Positions 8,324-16,261 of a DNA stretch of 34,980 nucleotides are shown piece by piece. Within the stretch, counting starts at the first letter, position 1, and each line of letters opens with the position of its first letter. This DNA is from Actinomycetota bacterium (GTDB lineage Bacteria > Actinomycetota > Geothermincolia > Geothermincolales > RBG-13-55-18), in the NCBI GenBank assembly GCA_003598015.1, contig QZKE01000008.1, positions 1-34,980 on the forward strand. Reading direction: 5' to 3'. Position numbers and translations under genes: made by a program. Under the pieces are notes generated by a model. It saw only the letters and a list, made by a program, of their open reading frames with translations. It was not told the origin of the DNA and made no database searches.

Positions 8324-9379
8324 TTGGCGGAGATCGCGATAGTAGGAGCGGGGCTTGCGGGATTGGCGGCGGCCATCAACTGCGCGCGGGCCGGTCACAA
8401 GGTAACCGTTCTGGAGAAGTACAAGAAGGTCGGCGGGAACCCCGACAGCCATCCTTCCGTAGACTCCACGCCCATGTATCCCGAACGATTGGGGCGGTTC
8501 ATCGGCGTCGAACTCAAACCACCCCACGTGACCCCCACCAGGATCCTGGATTTCGACGTCTTCGGTAAAAGATACGCTATGGATGGGGGTATCATCTCCC
8601 TGCAGGCGGTGGAGAGGGGTTCCCGCTCGACATCCATCGAGAACCACCTGTACGAAGCGGCCAAAAGCGAGGGGGCGAAGTTCGAGTTCGGTTGGGAATT
8701 GCGCTCCCAGGCCGACGTGGCGGAGCTTCCCCCCAACAGCATCATAGCCACCGGGCTGCATCCCGAGGCATTTCTTGCGCTCAACATACCTTTCCGGCAG
8801 ACATATGGATATACATCGCTTACGAGATACGAGGGGGAACCGAAAGCCGCCGCCTATTTCGGTGATCATACCCGGGACTATTGCTATTTCGCGAACGCCA
8901 ACGGTCTGGCCTATGCCATCTTCTTCGATCGCAGCAAACCGGCCGGAAGAGACGCCCTCGAGAGGTGGTCTCTTCAACTGGCCGAGGAGAAAGGGGCGGA
9001 GTTCGCCAACTGGATACCCCTCGAAGGGGTCGTGGCCGTGAAGAGCTGGGATAACCCCAGGCTCTTCATGGGGGATAAGATCCTGGCGGGCACCCTGGCG
9101 TCGATGAATGACCCGATCTTCCTCTTCGGGGTGCACGCATCCCTGGCTTCGGGGAGAATAGCGGCGATCGCCGTGGATGACAAAGCGGAGGCATACCGGT
9201 TGTTCAAAGACATCCTTTCCTTCTATAAGGCGGCCTGGTGCATGGAACGCCTCACCGGCATCATGCCCACAAGCCTAAGGCGCCGGGCATTGCGCCTCTT
9301 CTTCGATATCGCGATCAGGAAACCCCAGGTCTACGGGAAGATGACGCTTTATCAGATACCCGGGATGAGATGGATCTGA
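8324..9379 (+). CDS. FAD/NAD(P)-binding oxidoreductase
   Basis: A 351-aa flavin-dependent oxidoreductase with an N-terminal FAD Rossmann motif (IAIVGAGLAGLAAAINCARAG) followed by the LEK acidic strand end. It may act on polyprenyl or other lipid-like substrates like the neighbouring FixC homologue, but no substrate is evident. I chose the TTG at 8324 because AGGGGT lies 7 bp upstream and the protein then starts right at the nucleotide-binding strand. An open frame runs upstream to 8267 without a ribosome site. A gap of 126 bp separates it from the ferredoxin gene, so it may have its own promoter, but the same strand and theme suggest shared function. Confidence 0.82.
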   Translation: MAEIAIVGAGLAGLAAAINCARAGHKVTVLEKYKKVGGNPDSHPSVDSTPMYPERLGRFIGVELKPPHVTPTRILDFDVFGKRYAMDGGIISLQAVERGSRSTSIENHLYEAAKSEGAKFEFGWELRSQADVAELPPNSIIATGLHPEAFLALNIPFRQTYGYTSLTRYEGEPKAAAYFGDHTRDYCYFANANGLAYAIFFDRSKPAGRDALERWSLQLAEEKGAEFANWIPLEGVVAVKSWDNPRLFMGDKILAGTLASMNDPIFLFGVHASLASGRIAAIAVDDKAEAYRLFKDILSFYKAAWCMERLTGIMPTSLRRRALRLFFDIAIRKPQVYGKMTLYQIPGMRWI

Positions 9380-9386
9380 CACAGCT

Positions 9387-9410
9387 TTGTCACAATCCTT
9401 GTCGCAGGCC
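9387..9410. repeat. TTGTCACAA-type 24-bp repeat, copy 1
   Basis: This 24-bp stretch matches 20 of 24 positions with 15373-15396. Both contain two TTGTCRCA units about 13 bp apart. Copy 1 lies between two redox genes, just downstream of the FAD oxidoreductase stop; copy 2 lies just inside the tRNA-Ser island. Function unknown. Confidence 0.5.
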
Positions 9411-9470
9411 GTCTTCCAGCCATCGACTATGGATTTCTGGATACCGGAGACCAATACATAATACACTGGC

Positions 9471-9499
9471 TTATACATGGGTCGAAAAGTTCCTATAAT
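9471..9499 (+). promoter_or_regulatory. Promoter for the cysteine-rich ferredoxin protein
   Basis: A perfect TATAAT at 9494-9499 is preceded at 17 bp by TTATAC (9471-9476), a weak -35 box. It lies 35 bp upstream of the next start codon and is followed by a strong AGGGGAGG ribosome site at 9522-9529. Confidence 0.55.
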
Positions 9500-9534
9500 A
9501 GACTCCGTCGCACAGAATGATAGGGGAGGTATAC

Positions 9535-10626
9535 ATGTCTGAGAACGTCTGGACGAAGGCGGCTGCAGCCATGGTCAGCGCCGGACCGATACCCATGCCG
9601 GTGACCGACACGCTGCTCGAACTGCTGCAAACCATCATGAACGAGGAGGAAGCCGGCTTTACCCATATATTCACTAGGCCTTCCTTGAATATGGACGAGA
9701 TAAAGGAGCGCTGCGACCTGGACGACACCTCCCTGAACGCCATGCTGGACGGGCTGTTGCATAAAGGAGCCATCATGGTCACCACCAGCAGGAGTACGGG
9801 AATAGACGTGTACACTCTTATGCCGCCTTTCCCCGGTCTTTTCGAATTGACCATGGTGCGGGGAGAGACGGGTGAAAAGGAAAAGAAGCTCGCGCTTCTG
9901 TTCGAGAAGTTGTTCGAGGAACTGACGCAGCTGATACAGGCCAATTATGACAATGTCATCGAAGTGTTCAAGGTCATTCCTCCCATAACGCGGGTGGTCC
10001 CCGTCGCATGCGAAGTCGACGTGAAACTGGACAGCGTCATGCCCTACGAGGACGCTCACAAGATCGTGGATAAATTCGATACCTTCGCCGTCAGCTACTG
10101 CTATTGCCGCCACCATAAGAATCTACTCGGCAAGGCCTGCGAGGTAACGGACGAAAAGGTCAACTGCCTGACTTTCGGGCGATCGGCCAGGTTTATGATC
10201 GATTATCAGTTCGGGAAAGAGATCTCCAGGGAAGAAACCAAAAGGATACTGAAGGAATGCGAGGAAGTGGGCCTGGTGCACAAGTTCTTTCACGAAAAGA
10301 ACGACCTGGACAGGAACGAGTTCGCCATCTGCAACTGCTGCAAGTGCTGCTGCGGCACCTTTGAGCTCTACTATCGTGGAGCGGCCCCCATGCAGACCTA
10401 CACTTCGCACAAAGCCGTAACGGACGAGGAGCTGTGTAACGGTTGCGGGGTGTGCGTGGATATGTGCCCGATGGAGGCCATCGAGCTGGCCTGTGATGTC
10501 GCCCGCATCGATGATGAGAAGTGCATCGGGTGCGGCGTCTGCGCCTATCACTGTGCGAGCGAGGCCATGACGCTGGAACGAACCGGAATCCGGGAGGTTT
10601 TCGTTCCCCCTCCACGCATAGAATAG
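9535..10626 (+). CDS. Cysteine-rich 4Fe-4S protein with winged-helix-like N-terminus
   Basis: A 363-aa protein with three parts. Residues 23-100 look like a winged-helix domain (MDEIKERCDLDDTSLNAMLDGLLHKGAI). Residues about 185-275 hold unusual cysteine clusters (C189, C191, C202, C211, then C266, C268, C269, C271, C272, C273). Residues 301-340 form a ferredoxin with CNGCGVCVDMCP and CIGCGVCAYHC, each a full 4Fe-4S motif. Proteins of this build occur in anaerobes beside flavin-based redox genes and may be redox-responsive electron carriers, though the function is not established. The ATG at 9535 is chosen for its AGGGGAGG site 5 bp upstream; an ATG at 9517 lies before that site. It has its own promoter. 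Confidence 0.85.
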   Translation: MSENVWTKAAAAMVSAGPIPMPVTDTLLELLQTIMNEEEAGFTHIFTRPSLNMDEIKERCDLDDTSLNAMLDGLLHKGAIMVTTSRSTGIDVYTLMPPFPGLFELTMVRGETGEKEKKLALLFEKLFEELTQLIQANYDNVIEVFKVIPPITRVVPVACEVDVKLDSVMPYEDAHKIVDKFDTFAVSYCYCRHHKNLLGKACEVTDEKVNCLTFGRSARFMIDYQFGKEISREETKRILKECEEVGLVHKFFHEKNDLDRNEFAICNCCKCCCGTFELYYRGAAPMQTYTSHKAVTDEELCNGCGVCVDMCPMEAIELACDVARIDDEKCIGCGVCAYHCASEAMTLERTGIREVFVPPPRIE

Positions 10627-10716
10627 CCTCTATGCACGAGTCATCGGTCATCGCCATCAAGAAGCTGCCCTTTTACTTGCTCATCTTCAGCAAATAGGGG
10701 GCGGCTTTAATATCAA

Positions 10717-10780
10717 AGATTGGCGGAGAGGGTGGGATTCGAACCCACGAGACCCCTCGCGAGGCCCAACGGTTTTCGAG
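10717..10780 (-). repeat. tRNA-Ser 3' fragment; distal attachment repeat
   Basis: A perfect 64-bp copy of 15463-15526. It contains the CCA end, acceptor 3' strand, T arm, variable arm and anticodon 3' half of tRNA-Ser(CGA), and stops inside the anticodon loop. Beyond 10780 the sequence no longer resembles a tRNA, so this is not a working tRNA gene. It is the expected remnant left when an element integrates into the 3' half of a tRNA gene with crossover near the anticodon. Confidence 0.9.
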
Positions 10781-10804
10781 CCGGATGGGCTTCACTGAAA
10801 GAGG

Positions 10805-10823
10805 CCGTATAATCAGGATACGG
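10805..10823 (-). terminator. Possible terminator of the DUF433/DUF5615 pair
   Basis: A 6-bp inverted repeat (CCGTAT with ATACGG, 7-nt loop) lies 6 bp beyond the stop of the DUF5615 gene. It is followed on the minus strand by a pyrimidine-rich CCTCTTTC. It is short, so its strength is doubtful. Confidence 0.35.
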
Positions 10824-10828
10824 GCTCT

Positions 10829-11423
<595 letters not shown>

Positions 11424-11481
11424 TCAATCTACAATCTATATACATATTATCATCTCCGCATGACACGACGAGAAACCAGGA

Positions 11482-14400
11482 CTAGTCATGTTCGAGGCGC
11501 GCCAGGGCTTCACGGGTGCGAGTGAGCCAGTAGGAGTCGGGGATCACTCCCATCTCGAGACACATGTCCTCGGCCTCGTGAAGGCTCTCAAGGGCTTCCT
11601 CCCTGAGACCGGCCAGCTCGAAGACCTCGCCGAGGAAGAGACGACCCATGGCGGAGAATGGCTTCGCCATCATCTCCTCGGCCATGGAGATCCCTCGCCG
11701 GATTTGCTCCGATGCTTCCCGTAACCGAGAGGGCGCTTCTTCTCCCTCCGCCCTCCCCAGGGTCATCAATGCCAGAGTCTCAAACAACTTCGCCCCGTGC
11801 TCTTGCGCCAGCCTCAAGGCCTCTTCCGCATGTGCCTTTGCTCTGCCGGGTTCCCCTGATCCGAGGTCAACCAGGGACAGTGCCCATGAAAAAAACGGCA
11901 GCATGATTGGTACACCAACCTCTCTGTTGCTCTCGCTGCCCTTCTCAATACCCTCTCTGGCGGTTTCGTAATCGCCGAGGAAGAAACGGCCCAGCCCCAA
12001 AAAAAGCATCGCGGTGCCCAGGAGGAAATTTACCCCCGACTCCTCGTAGCGCTCGATGGCCCTGCTCGCGTGATGGACCAGGCCATCCGTGTCCCCTTCG
12101 AGGCTCGCAACGTTACAGTAACCATTGTCGATGTACCCCGCTCCTAATACGTCGTCGATCTCCAGGGCATGCTCCAGCCCCTTTTCCAGCACCGCCTTCG
12201 CCTCCTCGAACTCCCCCATCATCCCCAGGGCTTGACCGCACCACCCGCACTGGTCGCTGTATACGGTCCATGCCCCCACCTTGAGCTCTTCTTCCAGGTG
12301 TTTCTCCTCCAGGGCCTCGATGACCCTGCGACCGATCATGGCGACCTCCAGGACATCTCCCGCGAAAAACAGGGGACTGCAAATACCGAACGCGGTAAAG
12401 GCCATCCCCTCGACGTCCCCCGCCTTCTCCGCCGTATCGAAGCATCTCCATGAATACTCTACCCCCAAAGGAACATCCCCCCGGAAGGTGTGGAAGAGGG
12501 CGAACCTGCGGTAAACGGCGACCAGGCTGGCGTCGTCCGAGAGCTCCTCGGCTAACTTCTCTGCCTCCTCGAGGAACTCGATGCTCCCCTCGGGAAAACC
12601 CAGGAGGAAGGCCGGGTCCAGAATAGAGATATAGATATCCAGCTTGGTCCGTTTCGTCTCCTCGCTCTCGGGCCGGGCATCCAGAATGCGGATGGCTTCT
12701 TCGTAGAGGCGGATGGCCTCCCAGTTGGCGTAGTCGCGCGTCGCCCTGTCTCCGGAGAGCCGGAGGTAGTGTATTGCTCTCTCCGCGTTGTCGCTGCGGG
12801 AGTAGTGGTGGGCCAGCGTCTCGCAGAGGTCCTCCAGGCGCTCGGGGTAGAGCTCCTCTATTGCTCGGCCTATCCTCTCGTGCAGTTCCTTCCTTCTCTT
12901 GAGCGGGAGGCTCTCGTAGGCCACCTCCTGGGTGAGGGCGTGCTTGAAGATAAACTCCGGCTCGGGGAAGAGACTCTTCTCGTAGATGAGCTCCAGGGAC
13001 TGCAGCTGCATGAGGGAGGATTTCAAGGGTTTGGTGATGCCGGTTACCTCCTCCAGCAGGCGCAGGGAGAACTCCCTCCCGATGACCGCGGCCACCTGCA
13101 GGGTTTCCTTCTCTTCCCCTGGAAGCCTGTCCAGGCGGGAGGCGATGATGCCCTGCACGGTCGCGGGCACCTTGACCTCCGAGGGCTCGGTGGAGAGGGC
13201 GTAGCTTTCTCCTTCCTTTACGATGGCGCCCGACTCCAGAAGGGAGCGGGTGAGCTCCTCGATGAAGAGGGGGTTGCCGGCCGCCTTCGCGGTTATGAAG
13301 TCCGAGAGGTCAGGCGATACCTCTCCCTCGTGCAGGATGGCCGCGATTAGCTCTGAGCTCCTCCTCTCCGGCAGGCTTTCCACCCTCACCTGGCTGTAGG
13401 GGGTCCGGCTCGTCCAGGCCGGGGTGTAGTCGGGGCGGTGGAGCAGGAGCAGGAGTATGGGGGCTGTAGGCATGCTCTCTATGAAATAGGAGAGGAAATC
13501 CTCGCTCGTTCTGTCCATCCAGTGCAGGTCCTCGACGGCCAGGATGAGGGGCCTCCGCCGGGACTCCGCCACAAGGAGGATGCGGATGGCCTCGAAGGCC
13601 CTCTCCCTCCTCTGGGCCGGCTCCAGGGAGAGGTAGGATTCATCGTCTACGGGAAGGGAGAGGAGCTCCCGGAGGGGAGGGAGGATGTGGTCGAGGCCGT
13701 CTCCCAGCACGCTTAGCTTTTCTGAGAGCTTGCGGCCGCCTGTCTCCTCGTCCTCCCCCTCGGCGATGTCGAAGTAGGACCTCAGCATATCCAGGATGGG
13801 GAGGTAGGGCATGGCCTCCCCGTAGTGGACGCAGCCCCCCTCGAGGTAGGTATATTCCCCTTTGGGGAGTGACTTCCTGAACTCGAGCAGCAGGCGTGAC
13901 TTGCCCATGCCCGCTTCCCCCACCACCCCCACCACCTGACCGGAGCCCTCCCTCGCCTTCTGGTATGAGCGGGCGAGGTGTTCCAGCTCCCGCTCCCTGC
14001 CCACGAAGGGGGAGAGGCCGCGGGAGATGGAGGCTACCATGCGGCCACGGGCGGGCAAGGCGCCCAGCACCCGCCAGGAAGGATGCTTTCTCCCCTCCCT
14101 TTCCACCTCTTCCGCGCGAGCGAACTCGAAGTAGCCCTCGGCAAGCCGCAGGGTCGTCTCGGACACCCGGATGTCGCCCGGCTGTGCGGAGGCAGAGAGC
14201 TGGGAGGCCAGGTTCACCGTATCCCCCAGGGGGGTGTATGCCATGGAGAGATCATCTCCTATGCTATCCACCTTGATCAGGCCGGTGTTTATGCCTATGC
14301 GCAGGGTGAGTTCTATCCCTCTCTTCTCAAGCCTCTTTTCATGCTCGGCCAGGCGCTTCCTGATAGCCAGGGCCGCGTAGAGTGCCCTCTGGGGGTCGTC

Positions 14401-15108
14401 CTCGTGGGCCAGGGGAGCACCGAAGATGGCGGTGAGGCCGTCGCCCGAGAACTGGGCCACGGCGCCCTCGTATCTATGTGTCTCCTCGGCCATGATATCT
14501 ACGACAGGACGGATGAGGTCATAGGCTTCCTCGGGGTCGATCTCCCTGGATGTGGGGACGGATGCGCTCGCGCAGAGCACCGTCACCTGCTTGCGCTCAC
14601 CCTCGAGGGAGGGGCGGGAAGAGAGCGCCCTCTCTGAGATGTGCCCGGGTGCTGAGGCGACGGGAACGGTGGTGGAGGTCGGGGTCTCCCCGGGCTCAAT
14701 GCCGAGGGCGCGCAACCCCTCGATGACCCGGGGGACGGTGGAAGAGAGGTCTTCCCCCTCGCAGCAGAGCATGGCCGTACCCCCCAGGGCGTGCCGCCAC
14801 TCCGGCTGGCTCTCCTTGAGCTCGGGTGGGGTCACCCCCACCAGGACCGGGACAAAGGGTATCCTGCGCTCGAAGGCCCCCACCACCTCCTTGGTCACCT
14901 GGTCGGAGGAGAGGGCGGCCAGGGTCACCAGCAGGACCAGGGCGTCGCACGACTCGATGGCCTGGGTGATCTGGATGAGGTAGGAGGTGCCGGGCAGGAC
15001 GTCCCGCTCGAAGAACCAGGCGTTGTAGCCCGCCTCCTCCAGCCCACGGGCTATCTCTCGTATGAGGGGTTCATCCGCTATGACGTGGCTGATGAAGATG
15101 TTTCCCAT
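11482..15108 (-). CDS. TIR / pseudo-cyclase / STAND ATPase / TPR protein
   Basis: A giant 1,208-aa multidomain protein. Residues 1-135 form a TIR domain (IFISH start). Glu74 in DQVTKEVV aligns with the catalytic Glu of NAD-cleaving TIR domains. Residues about 170-350 are a class III nucleotide cyclase homology domain, but it looks inactive. The first metal Asp is Ser181 (VTVLCAS instead of VTVLFAD) and the transition-state Arg after GDTVNLA is Gln303; the second Asp (FSGDG, 223) remains. Residues about 365-700 are an AfsR/STAND-type AAA ATPase with Walker A GEAGMGKS (397-404) and Walker B LILAVEDLHW. The rest, to 1208, is TPR-like helical repeats. The plan resembles STAND immune sensors that activate a TIR effector. 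I prefer the ATG at 15108 (GGGG 6 bp upstream) over the GTG at 15114. Confidence 0.88.
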   Translation of the reverse strand: MGNIFISHVIADEPLIREIARGLEEAGYNAWFFERDVLPGTSYLIQITQAIESCDALVLLVTLAALSSDQVTKEVVGAFERRIPFVPVLVGVTPPELKESQPEWRHALGGTAMLCCEGEDLSSTVPRVIEGLRALGIEPGETPTSTTVPVASAPGHISERALSSRPSLEGERKQVTVLCASASVPTSREIDPEEAYDLIRPVVDIMAEETHRYEGAVAQFSGDGLTAIFGAPLAHEDDPQRALYAALAIRKRLAEHEKRLEKRGIELTLRIGINTGLIKVDSIGDDLSMAYTPLGDTVNLASQLSASAQPGDIRVSETTLRLAEGYFEFARAEEVEREGRKHPSWRVLGALPARGRMVASISRGLSPFVGRERELEHLARSYQKAREGSGQVVGVVGEAGMGKSRLLLEFRKSLPKGEYTYLEGGCVHYGEAMPYLPILDMLRSYFDIAEGEDEETGGRKLSEKLSVLGDGLDHILPPLRELLSLPVDDESYLSLEPAQRRERAFEAIRILLVAESRRRPLILAVEDLHWMDRTSEDFLSYFIESMPTAPILLLLLHRPDYTPAWTSRTPYSQVRVESLPERRSSELIAAILHEGEVSPDLSDFITAKAAGNPLFIEELTRSLLESGAIVKEGESYALSTEPSEVKVPATVQGIIASRLDRLPGEEKETLQVAAVIGREFSLRLLEEVTGITKPLKSSLMQLQSLELIYEKSLFPEPEFIFKHALTQEVAYESLPLKRRKELHERIGRAIEELYPERLEDLCETLAHHYSRSDNAERAIHYLRLSGDRATRDYANWEAIRLYEEAIRILDARPESEETKRTKLDIYISILDPAFLLGFPEGSIEFLEEAEKLAEELSDDASLVAVYRRFALFHTFRGDVPLGVEYSWRCFDTAEKAGDVEGMAFTAFGICSPLFFAGDVLEVAMIGRRVIEALEEKHLEEELKVGAWTVYSDQCGWCGQALGMMGEFEEAKAVLEKGLEHALEIDDVLGAGYIDNGYCNVASLEGDTDGLVHHASRAIERYEESGVNFLLGTAMLFLGLGRFFLGDYETAREGIEKGSESNREVGVPIMLPFFSWALSLVDLGSGEPGRAKAHAEEALRLAQEHGAKLFETLALMTLGRAEGEEAPSRLREASEQIRRGISMAEEMMAKPFSAMGRLFLGEVFELAGLREEALESLHEAEDMCLEMGVIPDSYWLTRTREALARLEHD

Positions 15109-15462
15109 GGGCACCCCAGCTGTATCTTTCCGTTGGTGGGGGTCTCTCTAGACCATGGTCAGGTATGTAAGTCAACGGCCTTGCCCACAACCAAAGAATG
15201 GCATGAAACCCTTTTGCCCCCAGAACCCAGCACTACAATCATAATAGCACTTCTGATAGGACACTATATGCCGGATGGGCAGCCTGAATTGATTATGGAG
15301 CCTTGGAATGCGCAGAGTACGTTATCAATCGCGGGTCAGCCCCTCCGGTCAGCCAAGGAACACTGTCACGAATTGTCACAAATCTTGTCACAAGCCTTTT
15401 CAGGACTGTTCCACGGGTTTTCAGATGCCGGATGCCGGTTAACAAAAGACCTGTTCAAACAT
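15109..15462. other. Upstream region of the TIR gene within the island
   Basis: About 350 bp without a credible gene. It includes a perfect 10-bp palindrome GACCATGGTC at 15151-15160, about 45 bp upstream of the TIR gene start. Further out, 15361-15396 holds three TGTCAC units spaced 10 and 12 bp apart (15364, 15374, 15386). I found no confident promoter, though minus-strand TTGACT near 15173 could serve as a -35 box. Confidence 0.4.
15373..15396. repeat. TTGTCACAA-type 24-bp repeat, copy 2
   Basis: Matches 9387-9410 at 20 of 24 positions, lies about 70 bp inside the tRNA-proximal end of the island, and is part of a run of three helically phased TGTCAC units. It could be a recombination-protein or regulator binding site. 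Read on the minus strand both copies encode a short A-C-D-K-x-C-D-like peptide, so a decayed gene tail is another reading. Confidence 0.45.
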
Positions 15463-15526
15463 AGATTGGCGGAGAGGGTGGGATTCGAACCCACGAGACC
15501 CCTCGCGAGGCCCAACGGTTTTCGAG
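15463..15526 (-). repeat. tRNA-proximal attachment repeat
   Basis: The 64-bp direct repeat identical to 10717-10780, here forming the 3' part of the intact tRNA-Ser(CGA) plus 4 bp beyond its CCA end. The repeat boundary falls in the anticodon loop, a common crossover point for tRNA-targeting tyrosine recombinases. Confidence 0.9.
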
Positions 15527-15558
15527 ACCGCCGCATTCGTCCACTCTGCCACCTCTCC
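15467..15558 (-). tRNA. tRNA-Ser(CGA)
   Basis: A complete 92-nt tRNA with acceptor stem GGAGAGG/CCTCTCC, discriminator G and encoded CCA. The anticodon loop is CTCGAAA, so the anticodon is CGA, reading UCG serine codons. A long GC-rich variable arm (GGGCCTCGCGAGGGGTCTC region) and a T loop TTCGAAT confirm a class II serine tRNA. Its 3' half serves as the attachment site of the adjacent island. Confidence 0.97.
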
Positions 15559-15766
15559 GCCCCACCATTATAACGGCGATGAAGCCCGGGTTGAACAGGA
15601 GTAGCCGCCGAGCGAGGAGGCGTATCGCGAGGGGGCGAAGCAGGCTTGGCGTATTCGATGGGATTATCTCACCACGACGGGAATATGGCACCCTGATATG
15701 CAGCCTGGCTCGCATACCGGCGATCTCGTCAAGCGGGGCGATAGGCCGTATGCGCCCCTGGGGGTT

Positions 15767-16234
15767 TCACCCGGGAGGTTTCCGCCCGTTGCGTCTTGCC
15801 GCGAAGAATTCCCGCAGCAGGTCGCTGCACTCTTCCTCCAGGATGCCGTCGGTTATCTTCATGCGATGGTGGGTGGTCTCGTCGCTCACCAGGTTATACC
15901 TGCTCCCCGCCGCGCCCAGCTTCAGGTCCCGGGCTCCAAAGACCAGCCGGGCGACCCGCGCCTGTACCAGGGCCCCGGCGCACATGGGGCAGGGCTCCAG
16001 GGTCACGTACATGGTGGACCCCTCCAGCCTCCAGTTGCCCTGGTGGGATGAACCCTCCTGCAGTGCCAGTATCTCCGCGTGGTCCATGGGGTTGCCCGTG
16101 GCCTCCCTGCGGTTATGGGTGCAGGCGAGTATCCTTCCATCCTTCACCAGGACGGCGCCGACGGGTACTTCTCCCTCGCCGGCCGCGGCGCGCGCCTCCT
16201 CCAGCGCTACCTGCATATAGTCCTTGTCCTTCAA
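15767..16234 (-). CDS. tadA: tRNA-specific adenosine deaminase TadA
   Basis: A 155-aa zinc deaminase that converts A34 to inosine in tRNA-Arg(ACG). The CDA fold shows EVPVGAVLV, the zinc and catalytic site H52-A-E54 (DHAEILAL) and PCPMCAGAL with C82 and C85. The length is normal for TadA. The start is TTG at 16234; an ATG at 16216 with AAGG upstream is a good alternative and would still leave a full deaminase core. It lies 27 bp downstream of the AOR gene and may be co-transcribed. Its tRNA substrate, tRNA-Arg(ACG), is encoded later in this window. Confidence 0.93.
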   Translation of the reverse strand: MKDKDYMQVALEEARAAAGEGEVPVGAVLVKDGRILACTHNRREATGNPMDHAEILALQEGSSHQGNWRLEGSTMYVTLEPCPMCAGALVQARVARLVFGARDLKLGAAGSRYNLVSDETTHHRMKITDGILEEECSDLLREFFAARRNGRKPPG

Positions 16235-16261
16235 ACCTTGTGCGGCCTCCCCGGCATCTCT

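Noticed and set aside
10721..10780. Second functional tRNA-Ser gene
   Set aside because: Only the 3' half is present; the D arm, acceptor 5' strand and 5' anticodon stem are absent.
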